DNA from: Paraburkholderia elongata
GTDB lineage: Bacteria; Pseudomonadota; Gammaproteobacteria; Burkholderiales; Burkholderiaceae
Assembly (NCBI RefSeq): GCF_013177735.1
Contig: NZ_WOEZ01000195.1
Span: forward strand, 32,801-96,800
Direction: 5' to 3'
DNA length: 64,000 nucleotides
Position 1 is the first letter of the stretch. The number at the start of each line of letters is the position of its first letter. A program made the translations under genes and the position numbers. The notes below the pieces were generated by a model. That model ran no database searches and was not told where the DNA came from. It saw only the letters and a program-made list of their open reading frames with translations. Shown here piece after piece: positions 10,198-18,817 of this stretch.

Positions 10198-10659
10198 ATG
10201 TCGATCAAGATCAAAACGTTCGCTGCACTGAGCTGCACCCTCGCCCTTTCATTCGGTTTCGCAACGGCCGCGCATGCCGCTGACGCTAACGCGATCACCG
10301 CAAAAGACGCCTGGGTACGCTGGCTGCCGAACAACCTCCCCGCCGCCGGCTACGTGACGCTGGTGAACGCGAGCGACAAGCCGGTCGACCTCGTCGATAT
10401 CTCCAGCAACGACTACGGCGACGCGATGCTGCATCAAACCGTGTCGAACGGCTCGACGCAAAAGATGGTGATGGTCGACAAGCTGACGGTGCCCGCGCAC
10501 GGCCAGGTGGCGATCGCGCCGGGCGGCTATCACGTGATGCTCGAAGACGCGAAGCACAAGGTCGCGCCGGGCGACACCGTGCATCTGACGCTGAAGTTCT
10601 CCGACGGTGAAACGCTCGATACGCCGTTCGCCGTCAAGTCGCCCGCCCAGACCAAGTAA
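10198..10659 (+). CDS. PCu(A)C family periplasmic copper chaperone
   Basis: 153 residues with a Sec signal peptide ending AAHAADA near residue 28. The mature part is a small beta-barrel with the Cu(I) ligands expected of the PCuAC family (former DUF461): MLHQTV, M-V-M-V-D and GGYHVMLE supply the His and Met residues. It hands copper to cytochrome oxidase, usually in cooperation with a Sco protein, and here sits 18 bases after a Sco gene and 9 bases before ctaG. This spacing indicates a single transcript. The ATG at 10198 follows a run of pyrimidines with only weak Shine-Dalgarno character. Confidence 0.93.
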   Translation: MSIKIKTFAALSCTLALSFGFATAAHAADANAITAKDAWVRWLPNNLPAAGYVTLVNASDKPVDLVDISSNDYGDAMLHQTVSNGSTQKMVMVDKLTVPAHGQVAIAPGGYHVMLEDAKHKVAPGDTVHLTLKFSDGETLDTPFAVKSPAQTK

Positions 10660-10668
10660 CGCCCCGCG

Positions 10669-11553
10669 ATGAACCTGCTCTACTGGCTCGATCCCTGGGA
10701 GTTCTCGCCGACCGTCGTCATCGCCTTGCTGGTGCCGGCGATCCTTTTCGTGCGCGGCGCGCACAAGGCGAAGGTGTCGATTCTCCGGCGCGTTTCCTTC
10801 TGGTTCGGGTTGGTCGCGTTGTATGTCGCGCTGCATACGCGGCTCGATTACTTCTTCGAGCATGAGTTCTTCATGCATCGCGCGCAGCATCTGGTGCTGC
10901 ATCACCTCGGGCCGTTCTTTATCGCGCTCTCGTATCCTGGCGCCGCGTTGCGCGCGGGCATTCCATTCAGCTGGCGGCAGCGCTTCGTGCGGCCTGCGCT
11001 GGAGACCCCGGTAGTACGCAAGCTGCTCGACGTGGTGATGCATCCGGTGGTTGCAGTCACGTTGTTCGTCGGGCTGATCTACTTCTGGCTGATGTCGCCG
11101 GTTCATTTCGTGGCGATGCTCGACTGGCGACTCTATCGCGTGATGAACTGGAGCATGGTGATCGACGGACTGCTGTTCTGGTGGCTCGTGCTCGATCCGC
11201 GTCCGGCGCCGCCGGCGCGTTTGTCGCCCGGCAAGCGCGTACTCGTGGTGATCGCCGCGATTCCGCCGCAGATCATCCTCGGCGCGTTCATCTTCTTTAC
11301 GCCGCGCGAGCTGTACCCGATCTACTCGATCTGCGGCCGCGCCTTCACGTGGCTGAGCCCGATGCGCGACCAGCAGATCGGCGGGCTGTTGCTGTGGATT
11401 CCGGGCTCGATGATGAGTGTGATCGGCGCGCTGGTGGCGTTGCGTCACTGGATGCGACTGTCGGCACGCGGACGTCTGCGCGGCGAGCGGCGCGCAAAGG
11501 TGAAGCAAGGCTTGACACAGCCCGCGTCAGCGCCTGCGAGCAGCCACCGCTGA
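10669..11553 (+). CDS. CtaG-type cytochrome c oxidase assembly membrane protein
   Basis: 294 residues with seven or so hydrophobic segments, beginning MNLLYWLDPWEFSPTVVIAL. It resembles the caa3_CtaG family (Bacillus CtaG, not the Cox11-type CtaG). Conserved features include HEFFMHRAQHLVLHHLGPF, with several His that may hold metal, and the WWLVLDPRPAP loop. The family is needed for haem-copper oxidase assembly, and its place after Sco and PCuAC supports a copper role in the inner membrane. The basic C-terminus is cytoplasmic or disordered. It is the last gene of the operon and is convergent with the GNAT gene. Confidence 0.88.
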   Translation: MNLLYWLDPWEFSPTVVIALLVPAILFVRGAHKAKVSILRRVSFWFGLVALYVALHTRLDYFFEHEFFMHRAQHLVLHHLGPFFIALSYPGAALRAGIPFSWRQRFVRPALETPVVRKLLDVVMHPVVAVTLFVGLIYFWLMSPVHFVAMLDWRLYRVMNWSMVIDGLLFWWLVLDPRPAPPARLSPGKRVLVVIAAIPPQIILGAFIFFTPRELYPIYSICGRAFTWLSPMRDQQIGGLLLWIPGSMMSVIGALVALRHWMRLSARGRLRGERRAKVKQGLTQPASAPASSHR

Positions 11554-11630
11554 AATTTCGAATCTATTGAATTCGCGGCGATTGAAGCCGGGCAGCGTGC
11601 ACGCGCCGGGCCCGGTTGCAGGCTGGCTTA

Positions 11631-12134
11631 TTAAGCCGAACGCATCCACACGTGCGGGATGCCGTCCTCTTCGTGAATCTCCGACACCGGCGTAAAGCCG
11701 AATGCGCCGTAAAAGCCTTGCAGATGCGCCTGCGCATGCAAACGGATCGGCGTACCGGGCCACTGCACCCGAATATGCATGAGCGAGCGTTCGAGCATCG
11801 CGTTGCCGAGGCCGATGCCGCGGAATTCCGCTGTTGTCAGAACGCGGCCGATGCGGATATCGGTGTCTTCGGCGTCCGGCAGCAGCACGCGCAGATAGCC
11901 CGCGAGCGGCGGGCTCTTCTCACCGGAGCCATTGGCGCCATAAGCAAACAGATGCCAGGCATCTGAATCGAGCCCGTCAATATCGCCATACACGCAGTTC
12001 TGCTCGACGACGAACACCGCGCTGCGAGCGGCCAGCATCGCATAGACTTCGGCGGCCGTGAGGTCTTCGAACGCTTTCCAGCGCCATTCGAGTTGCGCCA
12101 GTCGCGTGGCGGCGGTTTGCTGCGATTCAGTCAT
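11631..12134 (-). CDS. ElaA-like GNAT family N-acetyltransferase
   Basis: 167 residues, with ATG at 12134. The N-terminal pattern LEWRWKAFEDLTAAEVYAML and the VFVVEQNCVYGDIDG segment are typical of the ElaA subgroup. The acetyl-CoA-binding motif A is RVLTTAEFRGIGLGNAM (R-x-x-G-x-G/A type). The protein ends GAFGFTPVSEIHEEDGIPH, the usual substrate-proximal His segment. Substrate unknown; members acetylate small amines or protein amines. It is convergent with ctaG and shows no operon partner. Confidence 0.88.
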   Translation of the reverse strand: MTESQQTAATRLAQLEWRWKAFEDLTAAEVYAMLAARSAVFVVEQNCVYGDIDGLDSDAWHLFAYGANGSGEKSPPLAGYLRVLLPDAEDTDIRIGRVLTTAEFRGIGLGNAMLERSLMHIRVQWPGTPIRLHAQAHLQGFYGAFGFTPVSEIHEEDGIPHVWMRSA

Positions 12135-12232
12135 GGAAAGTCTTCAAAGGAAGCGCGCCTTGATCGGCGGCGGCAAAGCGGAATTATGCCGCGCGTGGCG
12201 GTCTTAGGCTATGCCGCCCGTCGGCAATCCCG

Positions 12233-12991
12233 CTAGCTGTTTACAAAAACCGGCTCGACGGGCTGTGCGAGACATTCGATCAGGTTACCGGGCCCGCACA
12301 AATGCAGCGCGCCCACCACCACCAATGTTCGCTCCCGCCGTCCAAGCAGCTCCTTCACGCGCGCCGCCCACGCGCGATTGCGCGCATCCAGAATGGCGTG
12401 GCGGATGCCGGGCAGGTTGAACATCGGCGACTCGACGGCGATCTGGTGCACGGCCTGCAAATCGCCATGCAGCCAGGCGGTGTGCATCCGCTCGAGCGTG
12501 CGCTGCGGTTCGTCGAGATCGGACATCAGCATGCCGAGCGCGGTGCCGACTGCTTCGAGCGGAATCGATTCGAGCGACGCCGCCACTTCCTGCGCGGTCT
12601 CGAGATACTCGTACGGTTTGGCTTGCGTCAGCGCCGAGCGCAGCATGCGCGGCTCGACGCCTTCGACAACCTGCTGAAATAGCGTCGGCGCGACGATCAG
12701 CGCGGCCCACGGACGCAGATCCGCGAGCGGCGCGAGCGGGCCTTCGGTGGGCCATACGGACTGCAGTTGCCGCCATGCATCGGCGGATAACATGGGCTGA
12801 AGACAATCGGCGCCACCCTGCGCGCCGGCCTTCAGAAACGGCAGGATCGTCGGCGGATCGGATTCGAAAACCAGCGATTCGGCCCAGTCATACGCTTCGG
12901 CGATCCATGGCGGCGTTCTGCGGCTCGTCGCCGGAAACAGATGCATCGAGCCGAGCAAACGGACGTTAGTGCCGGTGAGTTGTAAATACAT
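12233..12991 (-). CDS. TraB/GumN family protein
   Basis: 252 residues from ATG at 12991 (MYLQLTGTNVRLLGSMHLFP); the frame is open to 13501 but the extra part is Arg-rich and non-coding in character. The family's two GxxH-like metal motifs are visible: LLGSMHLFP near the N-terminus and VVVGALHLCGPGNL near the C-terminus, with a conserved Glu in FESDPP. TraB/GumN (PF01963) proteins are proposed metalloproteases or hydrolases related to Tiki and EreA folds; the activity of this one is unknown. No signal peptide is seen, so it is probably cytoplasmic. It follows a small membrane protein gene by 47 bases. Confidence 0.85.
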   Translation of the reverse strand: MYLQLTGTNVRLLGSMHLFPATSRRTPPWIAEAYDWAESLVFESDPPTILPFLKAGAQGGADCLQPMLSADAWRQLQSVWPTEGPLAPLADLRPWAALIVAPTLFQQVVEGVEPRMLRSALTQAKPYEYLETAQEVAASLESIPLEAVGTALGMLMSDLDEPQRTLERMHTAWLHGDLQAVHQIAVESPMFNLPGIRHAILDARNRAWAARVKELLGRRERTLVVVGALHLCGPGNLIECLAQPVEPVFVNS

Positions 12992-13038
12992 GCAGCCTCG
13001 TGTAGACGGGCAATTGCGCAAAGCGGCAATCGGGCAAT

Positions 13039-13443
13039 TCAATCGAAGGCGCGCAGCGCGGCAGACCGGCTCGCGGCCCCTCGCCAGGCGGTCCGCACCG
13101 TGAACGCGACGAACAGCAGAAAGACGATCTGCGAAAGGTACAGGTCCATGCGGATCGGATGATGCAGCGCGAACCATGAATTGTGCACCACGTCTGTCAC
13201 GATGACGGCGACGCAGAGGATCAGCCCTGCTCCCGGAATCAACAGCAGTAGCAGAGCGGTTAGCGGATCGATGAAGAGCAGCGACGTCCAGTAGATTCGC
13301 GTCATCGGCGCCGCGCCGCCGTAGTCCCACGAAAGTCCGTGGACCAAGGCCACTTGCAGATGTGTCCAGGTGGCGCCGCAGAGGCATAGCGCGTAGATCA
13401 AGCGCAAATAGAAGGAGCGGCGTTCGATATCCTTGATGCGCAT
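13039..13443 (-). CDS. Small hypothetical membrane protein
   Basis: 134 residues from ATG at 13443 (MRIKDIERRSFYLRLIYALC); the longer frame to 13722 runs through a terminator and tRNA-Cys and is rejected. Four hydrophobic segments are visible (about residues 13-30, 46-60, 62-85 and 100-120). There are no recognised catalytic motifs. It lies 47 bases upstream of the TraB-like gene on the same strand, so the two are probably cotranscribed; whether they act together is unknown. Confidence 0.7.
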   Translation of the reverse strand: MRIKDIERRSFYLRLIYALCLCGATWTHLQVALVHGLSWDYGGAAPMTRIYWTSLLFIDPLTALLLLLIPGAGLILCVAVIVTDVVHNSWFALHHPIRMDLYLSQIVFLLFVAFTVRTAWRGAASRSAALRAFD

Positions 13444-13599
13444 GATGTCGATGCGGGAGCGTTGAGATCTGCGAACTATAGCGTTGCGCGCAGCGAAGCA
13501 CGCAGATGGCCGCGGCGGCGTATCGAAAACAAGCGACCTAAGGACCCAGGCTGAAAGGAGAGACACGAGGTACGAGGTACGAGGTGCACGACGCCGCAA

Positions 13600-13633
13600 A
13601 AAGAAAAGCCCCGACAAGTCGGGGCTTTTCTTT
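13600..13633. terminator. Bidirectional terminator after tRNA-Cys
   Basis: A 16-bp perfect stem (13600-13615 with 13618-13633) around a 2-base gap, with A-rich and T-rich ends. It ends the leftward tRNA transcript just after tRNA-Cys and insulates the membrane protein gene. Confidence 0.9.
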
Positions 13634-13644
13634 ACATCAACTAC

Positions 13645-13718
13645 TGGAGGCGCGAGCCGGAGTCGAACCGGCCTAAACGGCTTTGCAGGCCGCTGCATAA
13701 CCGCTTTGCTATCGCGCC
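13645..13718 (-). tRNA. tRNA-Cys (GCA)
   Basis: Read on the minus strand, the 5' acceptor arm GGCGCGA (from 13718) pairs with TCGCGCC. The discriminator is U, characteristic of tRNA-Cys, and CCA is encoded (13645-13647). The anticodon loop holds GCA and the T-loop GGTTCGACTCC is intact. 74 bases in all. It is third in the pgsA-tRNA-Gly-tRNA-Gly-tRNA-Cys array. Confidence 0.95.
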
Positions 13719-13822
13719 GCAAGCGGACTGGAACCTAGCTGCAGATTCTCAGATTTGTCTGGTGGGCAACCGTAAGGGCTGGCCCACCAAACAAAAAGGG
13801 AAGCGTTGCTTCCCCTTATGTA

Positions 13823-13898
13823 TGGAGCGGGAGACGAGGCTCGAACTCGCGACCTCAACCTTGGCAAGGTTGCGCTCTACCAACTGAGCTACTCCCGC
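13823..13898 (-). tRNA. tRNA-Gly (GCC), copy 2
   Basis: 76 bases on the minus strand, starting GCGGGAGTAGCTCAG at 13898 and ending with encoded CCA at 13823. The anticodon is GCC and the T-loop reads GTTCGAG. It is identical to the copy at 13961-14036, from which it is separated by 62 bases. Confidence 0.96.
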
Positions 13899-13960
13899 AT
13901 TGCCCTACTTCACAACGCGTTGCACTTTTACTTCGCCAAACAACGCGCTGCTTCAAAAAT

Positions 13961-14036
13961 TGGAGCGGGAGACGAGGCTCGAACTCGCGACCTCAACCTT
14001 GGCAAGGTTGCGCTCTACCAACTGAGCTACTCCCGC
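13961..14036 (-). tRNA. tRNA-Gly (GCC), copy 1
   Basis: 76 bases on the minus strand from 14036 to 13961 with encoded CCA and anticodon GCC. It is the first tRNA downstream of the promoter at 14144-14172 and identical to the next copy. Duplicated Gly-GCC genes fit heavy use of GGC codons in a GC-rich genome. Confidence 0.96.
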
Positions 14037-14143
14037 ATTGTGCTGCTTTTGTCCTGCTTTTATCACGCTAACTGCTGCCTTGTTACTGCAACTACGCTCT
14101 TACTGCCACCGACGTTTCGAACTGCGTGCATCGGAGAAACGAG

Positions 14144-14172
14144 ATTATGGAGAAACGACTGAAACGTGTCAA
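14144..14172 (-). promoter_or_regulatory. Sigma-70 promoter for the tRNA-Gly/Gly/Cys array
   Basis: On the minus strand TTGACA (14167-14172) is followed by exactly 17 bases and CATAAT (14144-14149). The -35 is perfect and the -10 differs from consensus at one base. It sits about 107 bases before the first tRNA and beyond the pgsA stop, so the tRNAs have a promoter independent of uvrC-pgsA. Confidence 0.75.
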
Positions 14173-14284
14173 CCCCTTTTGCGAATGTCTTTAACTGAAA
14201 AAATTTCACTCACGCTTGCGCGACGTTCGGACACGCTTCAGCCGCTTGGGCGTCGCGCCTCGATCGCTCTTCAATCAGACACAA

Positions 14285-14878
14285 TCAGGCAACGCCGCCC
14301 CGCTCGCGGATCTGCGGCCACGCGAGTTTCATGTAATAGAGCATCGACCAGATCGTCAGGAACGCGGCCAGATAGATTAGCCACAAGCCCCACACACGCG
14401 TATCGACAGAGACACCGCCGCCGAACGGCAACGGCCCGTAGAACAGCAGCATCGGAATCGCGACCATCTGGCACACGGTCTTGAACTTGCCGAGCGAATT
14501 CACCGCGACGCTCTTCGATGCGCCGATCTGCGCCATCCATTCGCGCAGCGCCGAGATGGCGATCTCGCGCCCGACGATCACCAGCGCAATCGCCGAATCG
14601 ATCCGCGCGAGTTGCACGAGCACCAGCAACGCAGCCGTCACCATCAGCTTGTCGGCGACCGGATCGAGAAACGCGCCGAACGCCGAGGTCTGATTCCATT
14701 TGCGGGCCAGATAGCCGTCGAACCAGTCGGTGAGCGCCGCCAGAATGAAGATCGTCGCGGCAGCCAGATTGCGGTGTGCCGGGCTCATCATCATGTCGGG
14801 CAAATAAAACACACCGACGACGAGCGGAATCAGGACGATCCGCAGCCAAGTCAGGAAAATCGGAAAATTAAACGGCAT
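14285..14878 (-). CDS. pgsA: CDP-diacylglycerol-glycerol-3-phosphate 3-phosphatidyltransferase
   Basis: 197 residues from ATG at 14878 (MPFNFPIFLTWLRI). It contains the CDP-alcohol phosphotransferase signature D-G-x2-A-R-x8-G-x3-D-x3-D, seen as DWFDGYLARKWNQTSAFGAF followed by LDPVADKL. PgsA makes phosphatidylglycerol phosphate from CDP-diacylglycerol and glycerol-3-phosphate, the committed step to phosphatidylglycerol and cardiolipin, in the inner membrane. Several hydrophobic helices match the family. It follows uvrC by about 90 bases on the same strand and precedes tRNA genes, the same order (uvrC-pgsA-glyW-cysT) known from E. coli. Confidence 0.95.
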   Translation of the reverse strand: MPFNFPIFLTWLRIVLIPLVVGVFYLPDMMMSPAHRNLAAATIFILAALTDWFDGYLARKWNQTSAFGAFLDPVADKLMVTAALLVLVQLARIDSAIALVIVGREIAISALREWMAQIGASKSVAVNSLGKFKTVCQMVAIPMLLFYGPLPFGGGVSVDTRVWGLWLIYLAAFLTIWSMLYYMKLAWPQIRERGGVA

Positions 14879-14967
14879 GGGCAGGCGCAGCGTCTGACAA
14901 GGGAGATGCAATTGTGCCGTGTCACAAGGCCTGCCACAAGCAAAGCGGGCAGCGTGCCGTACCGCGA

Positions 14968-17166
14968 TCAGTGCAACTGCCGGTAGATCTGCTCGGCAAG
15001 CGCCTGGGAAATCCCTTCGACGCTCGCCAGATCCTCGACGCTTGCCGCAACCACCCCACGCAACCCGCCGAAGCGCGCCAACAGCCGCTGACGCCGCTTC
15101 GCGCCCACCCCTTCGAGTTCTTCGAGCCGCGAGGTCTGGCGCGTCTTGCCGCGTTTCGCGCGCATGCCGGTGATGGCGAAACGGTGTGCCTCGTCACGGA
15201 TTTGCGCGACCAGCATCAGCGCCGCGCTTTCCTTGCCAAGTTCGAGCGGTGCGCGGCCGTCCGCGAAAATCAGGGTTTCGAGACCGACCTTGCGTCCCTC
15301 GCCCTTCGCGACACCGACCAGCATGCCGGTATCGAGACCCAGTTCGGTGAACACCTGGCGCGCGATTTCGACCTGCCCCTTGCCGCCGTCGATCAACACG
15401 ATGGTCGGCAGGATGCCGCCAGCAGCCGCCGGCTCCGCGGCATCCGCTGCGAGCGACGGGTCCGCGGCCGCGTCGGTTTGCAATTCGGCGGCTTCGTCCG
15501 CGGCGTTCGCAGCCGCTTGCGCGACCATCTTCTCGTAGCGGCGCGTGAGCACCTGCCGCATCGCCGCGTAATCGTCGCCCGGGGTGATGCCGGTGATGTT
15601 GTAGCGGCGGTATTCGGACGACTGCATCTTGTGATGGTGATACACCACGCACGACGCCTGCGTCGCCTCACCCATCGTGTGGCTGATGTCGAAACACTCG
15701 ATACGCAGATGCGCGAGGTCGTCGTACTCCATACCGAGCGTGTCGGTGAGCGCGCGCGTGCGAGCCTGTTGCGAGCCTTGTTCCGAGAGCAGGCGTGCGA
15801 GCGCGAGCCGCGCGTTCTGCTCGGCCATCGCAAGCCATGCGCGCCGTTGACCTTGCGGCTGGCGCAGCACCGTCACCTTGTGGCCGGCCTGTTCGATCAG
15901 CACATCGACCAGCTCGCGCGTGGCCGGTGCGTGGCTGACCACGAGCACCGGCGGGACGCGATTGCCGATGTAGTGCTGCGCAATGAACGCCTCCAGGACT
16001 TCAGATTCGATGCCACCGGCGGTTGCACGGCCTTTGCGTGGCGCCGAAGGTTCGAGTTCAGACTCGGCTGCGTCGTCCGCCTCGGCCTCGAGCGCATCGC
16101 CTTCCTCGTCACCGTCCTCTTCGGACGGCATCTCCCCGGCGATTGCGAGGGCGTCAGCGGCATCGGATGATGCGTTCGCGCGGGTTGCAGCCTCGTCAGA
16201 CATCGAGGCTGCGCCGGTCGCGACATCGGCTAACAACTCATCGTCGCCGCCCTCTTCAAGGCCGCCCTCGCCGACCGTCAAGGCGCTTTCCACATGCGCC
16301 GGGAAATACGCCTTGTCGCCCAGATGCCGTCCGCCGCGCACCATCGCGAGATTCACGCATACGCGCCCGCCGAGCGCGACGACCGCGAGAATATCCACAT
16401 CGCTATCGCCGCCGACTTCGATGGCCTGCTGATGCAGCACCGTCGACAGCGAACTCATCTGATTGCGCACCGCCGCGGCCTGCTCGAACTTCAACTCGCC
16501 CGCGAACGCGTGCATTTTCTGCTCGAGCTCCTTCATCACCTCGCCCTGCCGGCCGAGCAGAAAGCGCGACGCGTTGGCGACATCGCGCGCGTAATCTTCT
16601 TCGCTGATTGAGCCGACGCACGGCGCCGTGCAGCGGCCGATCTGATGCAGCAGACATGGCCGGGTGCGGTTGTTGAACACGGAATCTTCACACGTGCGCA
16701 ACTGGAAGACGCGCTGCAGGATCTGGATGCTCTCGCGCACCGCCCACGCACTCGGGAATGGGCCGAAGTACTGATTTTTGCGATCCACCGAGCCGCGGTA
16801 ATACGCCATGCGCGGAAACTTGTGGCCGGTCAGCTTGAGATAGGGATATGACTTGTCGTCGCGAAACAGAATGTTGTAACGCGGCGCCAGCGCCTTGATC
16901 AGATTGTTTTCGAGCAGCAGCGCTTCGGCCTCGGAGCGCGTGACGGTCGTCTCGATGCGCGCAATGCGCGTCACCATCATCGCGATACGCGGCGACAGTT
17001 GCGTCTTTGTGAAGTAGCTCGAGACGCGCTTCTTGAGATCGCGTGCCTTGCCCACGTAAAGCACCGCGCCCTGCGTATCGTAATAGCGATAGACGCCGGG
17101 CAGATGCGGCAATTGGGCGAGCACTTTTTTCGGCTCGAAAACGTCGGTTGCTTCAGGTTCGGTCAT
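14968..17166 (-). CDS. uvrC: Excinuclease ABC subunit UvrC
   Basis: 732 residues from ATG at 17166 (MTEPEATDVF), longer than E. coli UvrC (610). The GIY-YIG nuclease domain is at the N-terminus (LPGVYRYYDTQGAVLYVGK), with a Cys-rich segment CLLHQIGRCTAPCVG, then the UVR helix pair (MKELEQKMHAFAGELKFEQA) that binds UvrB. The RNase H-like 5' nuclease domain has IVLIDGGKGQ, and a helix-hairpin-helix tail follows. UvrC makes both incisions in nucleotide excision repair. Two low-complexity insertions account for the extra length: an acidic one at about residues 292-382 and an Ala-rich one at about 547-582. Pairs as an operon with pgsA. Confidence 0.96.
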   Translation of the reverse strand: MTEPEATDVFEPKKVLAQLPHLPGVYRYYDTQGAVLYVGKARDLKKRVSSYFTKTQLSPRIAMMVTRIARIETTVTRSEAEALLLENNLIKALAPRYNILFRDDKSYPYLKLTGHKFPRMAYYRGSVDRKNQYFGPFPSAWAVRESIQILQRVFQLRTCEDSVFNNRTRPCLLHQIGRCTAPCVGSISEEDYARDVANASRFLLGRQGEVMKELEQKMHAFAGELKFEQAAAVRNQMSSLSTVLHQQAIEVGGDSDVDILAVVALGGRVCVNLAMVRGGRHLGDKAYFPAHVESALTVGEGGLEEGGDDELLADVATGAASMSDEAATRANASSDAADALAIAGEMPSEEDGDEEGDALEAEADDAAESELEPSAPRKGRATAGGIESEVLEAFIAQHYIGNRVPPVLVVSHAPATRELVDVLIEQAGHKVTVLRQPQGQRRAWLAMAEQNARLALARLLSEQGSQQARTRALTDTLGMEYDDLAHLRIECFDISHTMGEATQASCVVYHHHKMQSSEYRRYNITGITPGDDYAAMRQVLTRRYEKMVAQAAANAADEAAELQTDAAADPSLAADAAEPAAAGGILPTIVLIDGGKGQVEIARQVFTELGLDTGMLVGVAKGEGRKVGLETLIFADGRAPLELGKESAALMLVAQIRDEAHRFAITGMRAKRGKTRQTSRLEELEGVGAKRRQRLLARFGGLRGVVAASVEDLASVEGISQALAEQIYRQLH

Positions 17167-17426
17167 GCAGAATCGGTTGGCTGGGACAGTGTCGCGAAGC
17201 CTCTGCCCGCGTGCTGCGCGCTGAGCGGTCACTTAGACGCGGAACCGCGGATGAGTGCTTTAGAATCGCCAGTTTAGAGCATTCCGCGTGCGTTCGAACC
17301 CTGCTGCATCGAATGCCGCGATAGAGCGGCGCAAGCCGGCGGCTGAACCTGATTGCGTCACCCGCCAGCAAGCCCCTGCAGAACCCAGGCACGCCACACC
17401 CGATCCACTCCGCGACCCACGCCACC

Positions 17427-18620
17427 ATGTCCTCCGCTACGCCGCTTTCCGAACAACCCGTTGCCGCGCCCACAGCGATCGCCTGCGATATCTTTTGCGC
17501 GGTGATCGACAATTTCGGCGACATTGGCGTGTGCTGGCGTCTCGCGCGCCAACTGGCGAGCGAGCACGGCTGGCAGGTGCGCGTGTTCGTCGACGACCTG
17601 CACGCGTTCCAGAAGCTGTGCCCGTCGCTGGCGCTGAATCGCGCGCGCCAGGCGGTCGGCGGTATCGTCGTCGAACACTGGCACGAGCCGAACCACGCGG
17701 GCGATACGCTCGAAGTGGCTGACGTCGTGATCGAGGCATTTGCCTGCGAGTTGCCGCCGGTCTATGTCGCCGCGATGGCGCGGCGCGAGCGCGCGCCGGT
17801 CTGGTTCAATCTCGAATACCTGAGCGCCGAAGACTGGGTCGCGGATTTCCATCTGCGGCCGTCGCCGCATCCGCGCTACCCGCTGACCAAGACCTTCTTC
17901 TTCCCCGGACTCGGCCCCGGCACCGGCGGCGTGCTGAAGGAACGGCATCTCGACGCCGCGCGCACGGCCTTCGAGGCATCGCAACCGGCGCGCGAAGCGT
18001 GGTGGCTGAAAACCACCGGCCGCGCGCCGCCACCGCCCACGGCCACGGTCGTCTCGCTGTTCGCCTACGAGAACCCCGCCGTCGAGAGCCTGCTTGAACA
18101 ATGGCGCGACAGCGCCGAACCGGTTGTTCTGCTGGTCCCGGAAGGCCGCATTTCGAGCGCGGTCGCGCGCTTTTTCGGCCTGCCCTCGTTCGCCGCCGGT
18201 TCGCACGCCGAGCGCGGCGGCCTCAGCGTCCACGCGCTCGCTTTTACGGAGCAACCCGGCTACGACACGCTGCTGTGGGCCAGCGACATCAATTTCGTGC
18301 GCGGCGAAGATTCGTTCGTACGCGCCCAATGGGCCGCCAAACCCTTTGTCTGGCACATCTACCCCCAAGCCGACGATGCCCATCTGCCGAAGCTCGACGC
18401 CGCGCTCGCCCACTACGCCCGTACCCTGCCCGCCGACGCGCGGGACGCCCTCGCGCGCTTCTGGCACGCATGGAACAGCGCGGGCCGGCCGGACTGGGCG
18501 GAATTCCAGCGTCACCGCGCGGCGCTGAAGCAGCGCGCGGCCAAATGGGCCGGCGAACTGGCCCAGGTGGGTGACCTCGCCGGAAATCTGGCCTTGTTCG
18601 CAAAAACTCAGTTAAAATAA
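17427..18620 (+). CDS. earP: EF-P arginine rhamnosyltransferase EarP
   Basis: 397 residues from ATG at 17427. EarP (formerly DUF2331) is a GT-B inverting enzyme that transfers rhamnose from dTDP-rhamnose to Arg32 of elongation factor P. The hallmark N-terminal segment is present (CAVIDNFGDIGVCWRLARQL), with two Asp (D28, D32) at the same spacing as the catalytic Asp pair known in Pseudomonas. Near the C-terminus, RGEDSFVRAQWAAKPFVWHI is the conserved nucleotide-sugar pocket. Its substrate gene efp starts 197 bases downstream on the same strand, and EF-P there has Arg at position 32. Cytoplasmic. Confidence 0.96.
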   Translation: MSSATPLSEQPVAAPTAIACDIFCAVIDNFGDIGVCWRLARQLASEHGWQVRVFVDDLHAFQKLCPSLALNRARQAVGGIVVEHWHEPNHAGDTLEVADVVIEAFACELPPVYVAAMARRERAPVWFNLEYLSAEDWVADFHLRPSPHPRYPLTKTFFFPGLGPGTGGVLKERHLDAARTAFEASQPAREAWWLKTTGRAPPPPTATVVSLFAYENPAVESLLEQWRDSAEPVVLLVPEGRISSAVARFFGLPSFAAGSHAERGGLSVHALAFTEQPGYDTLLWASDINFVRGEDSFVRAQWAAKPFVWHIYPQADDAHLPKLDAALAHYARTLPADARDALARFWHAWNSAGRPDWAEFQRHRAALKQRAAKWAGELAQVGDLAGNLALFAKTQLK

Positions 18621-18682
18621 GCGGTTATCCAACGGCCGACGACGCAAGCGCGGTCCGATCGCAGCGACTTCAGCGACTTAGT

Positions 18683-18737
18683 CTTGCGAATTGGTCTGGC
18701 AAATTCGCCAGGCTAATTGGACAGACCAATTCGCAAG
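18683..18737 (+). promoter_or_regulatory. 16-bp inverted repeat with alternative pairings in the efp leader
   Basis: CTTGCGAATTGGTCTG (18683-18698) is perfectly complementary to 18722-18737, with 23 bases between. The spacer can pair with either arm: GCGAATT with AATTCGC (18702-18708), and AATTGG (18715-18720) with CCAATT (18726-18731). No T-run follows the long stem. The mutually exclusive folds suggest an attenuator or a translation-control leader for efp, but this is inference. Confidence 0.5.
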
Positions 18738-18817
18738 GCAAACCCAGCAGGCCAATCCGCTTGCGCCGTATGCCGTTGAGCAAAGTTGAAGCTACTTATT
18801 TCGTACAGGACAGTTTT

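Noticed and set aside
13544..13585. Tandem ACGAGGT repeats before the terminator at 13600
   Set aside because: Only about three short units in a non-coding stretch, with no promoter or site context.
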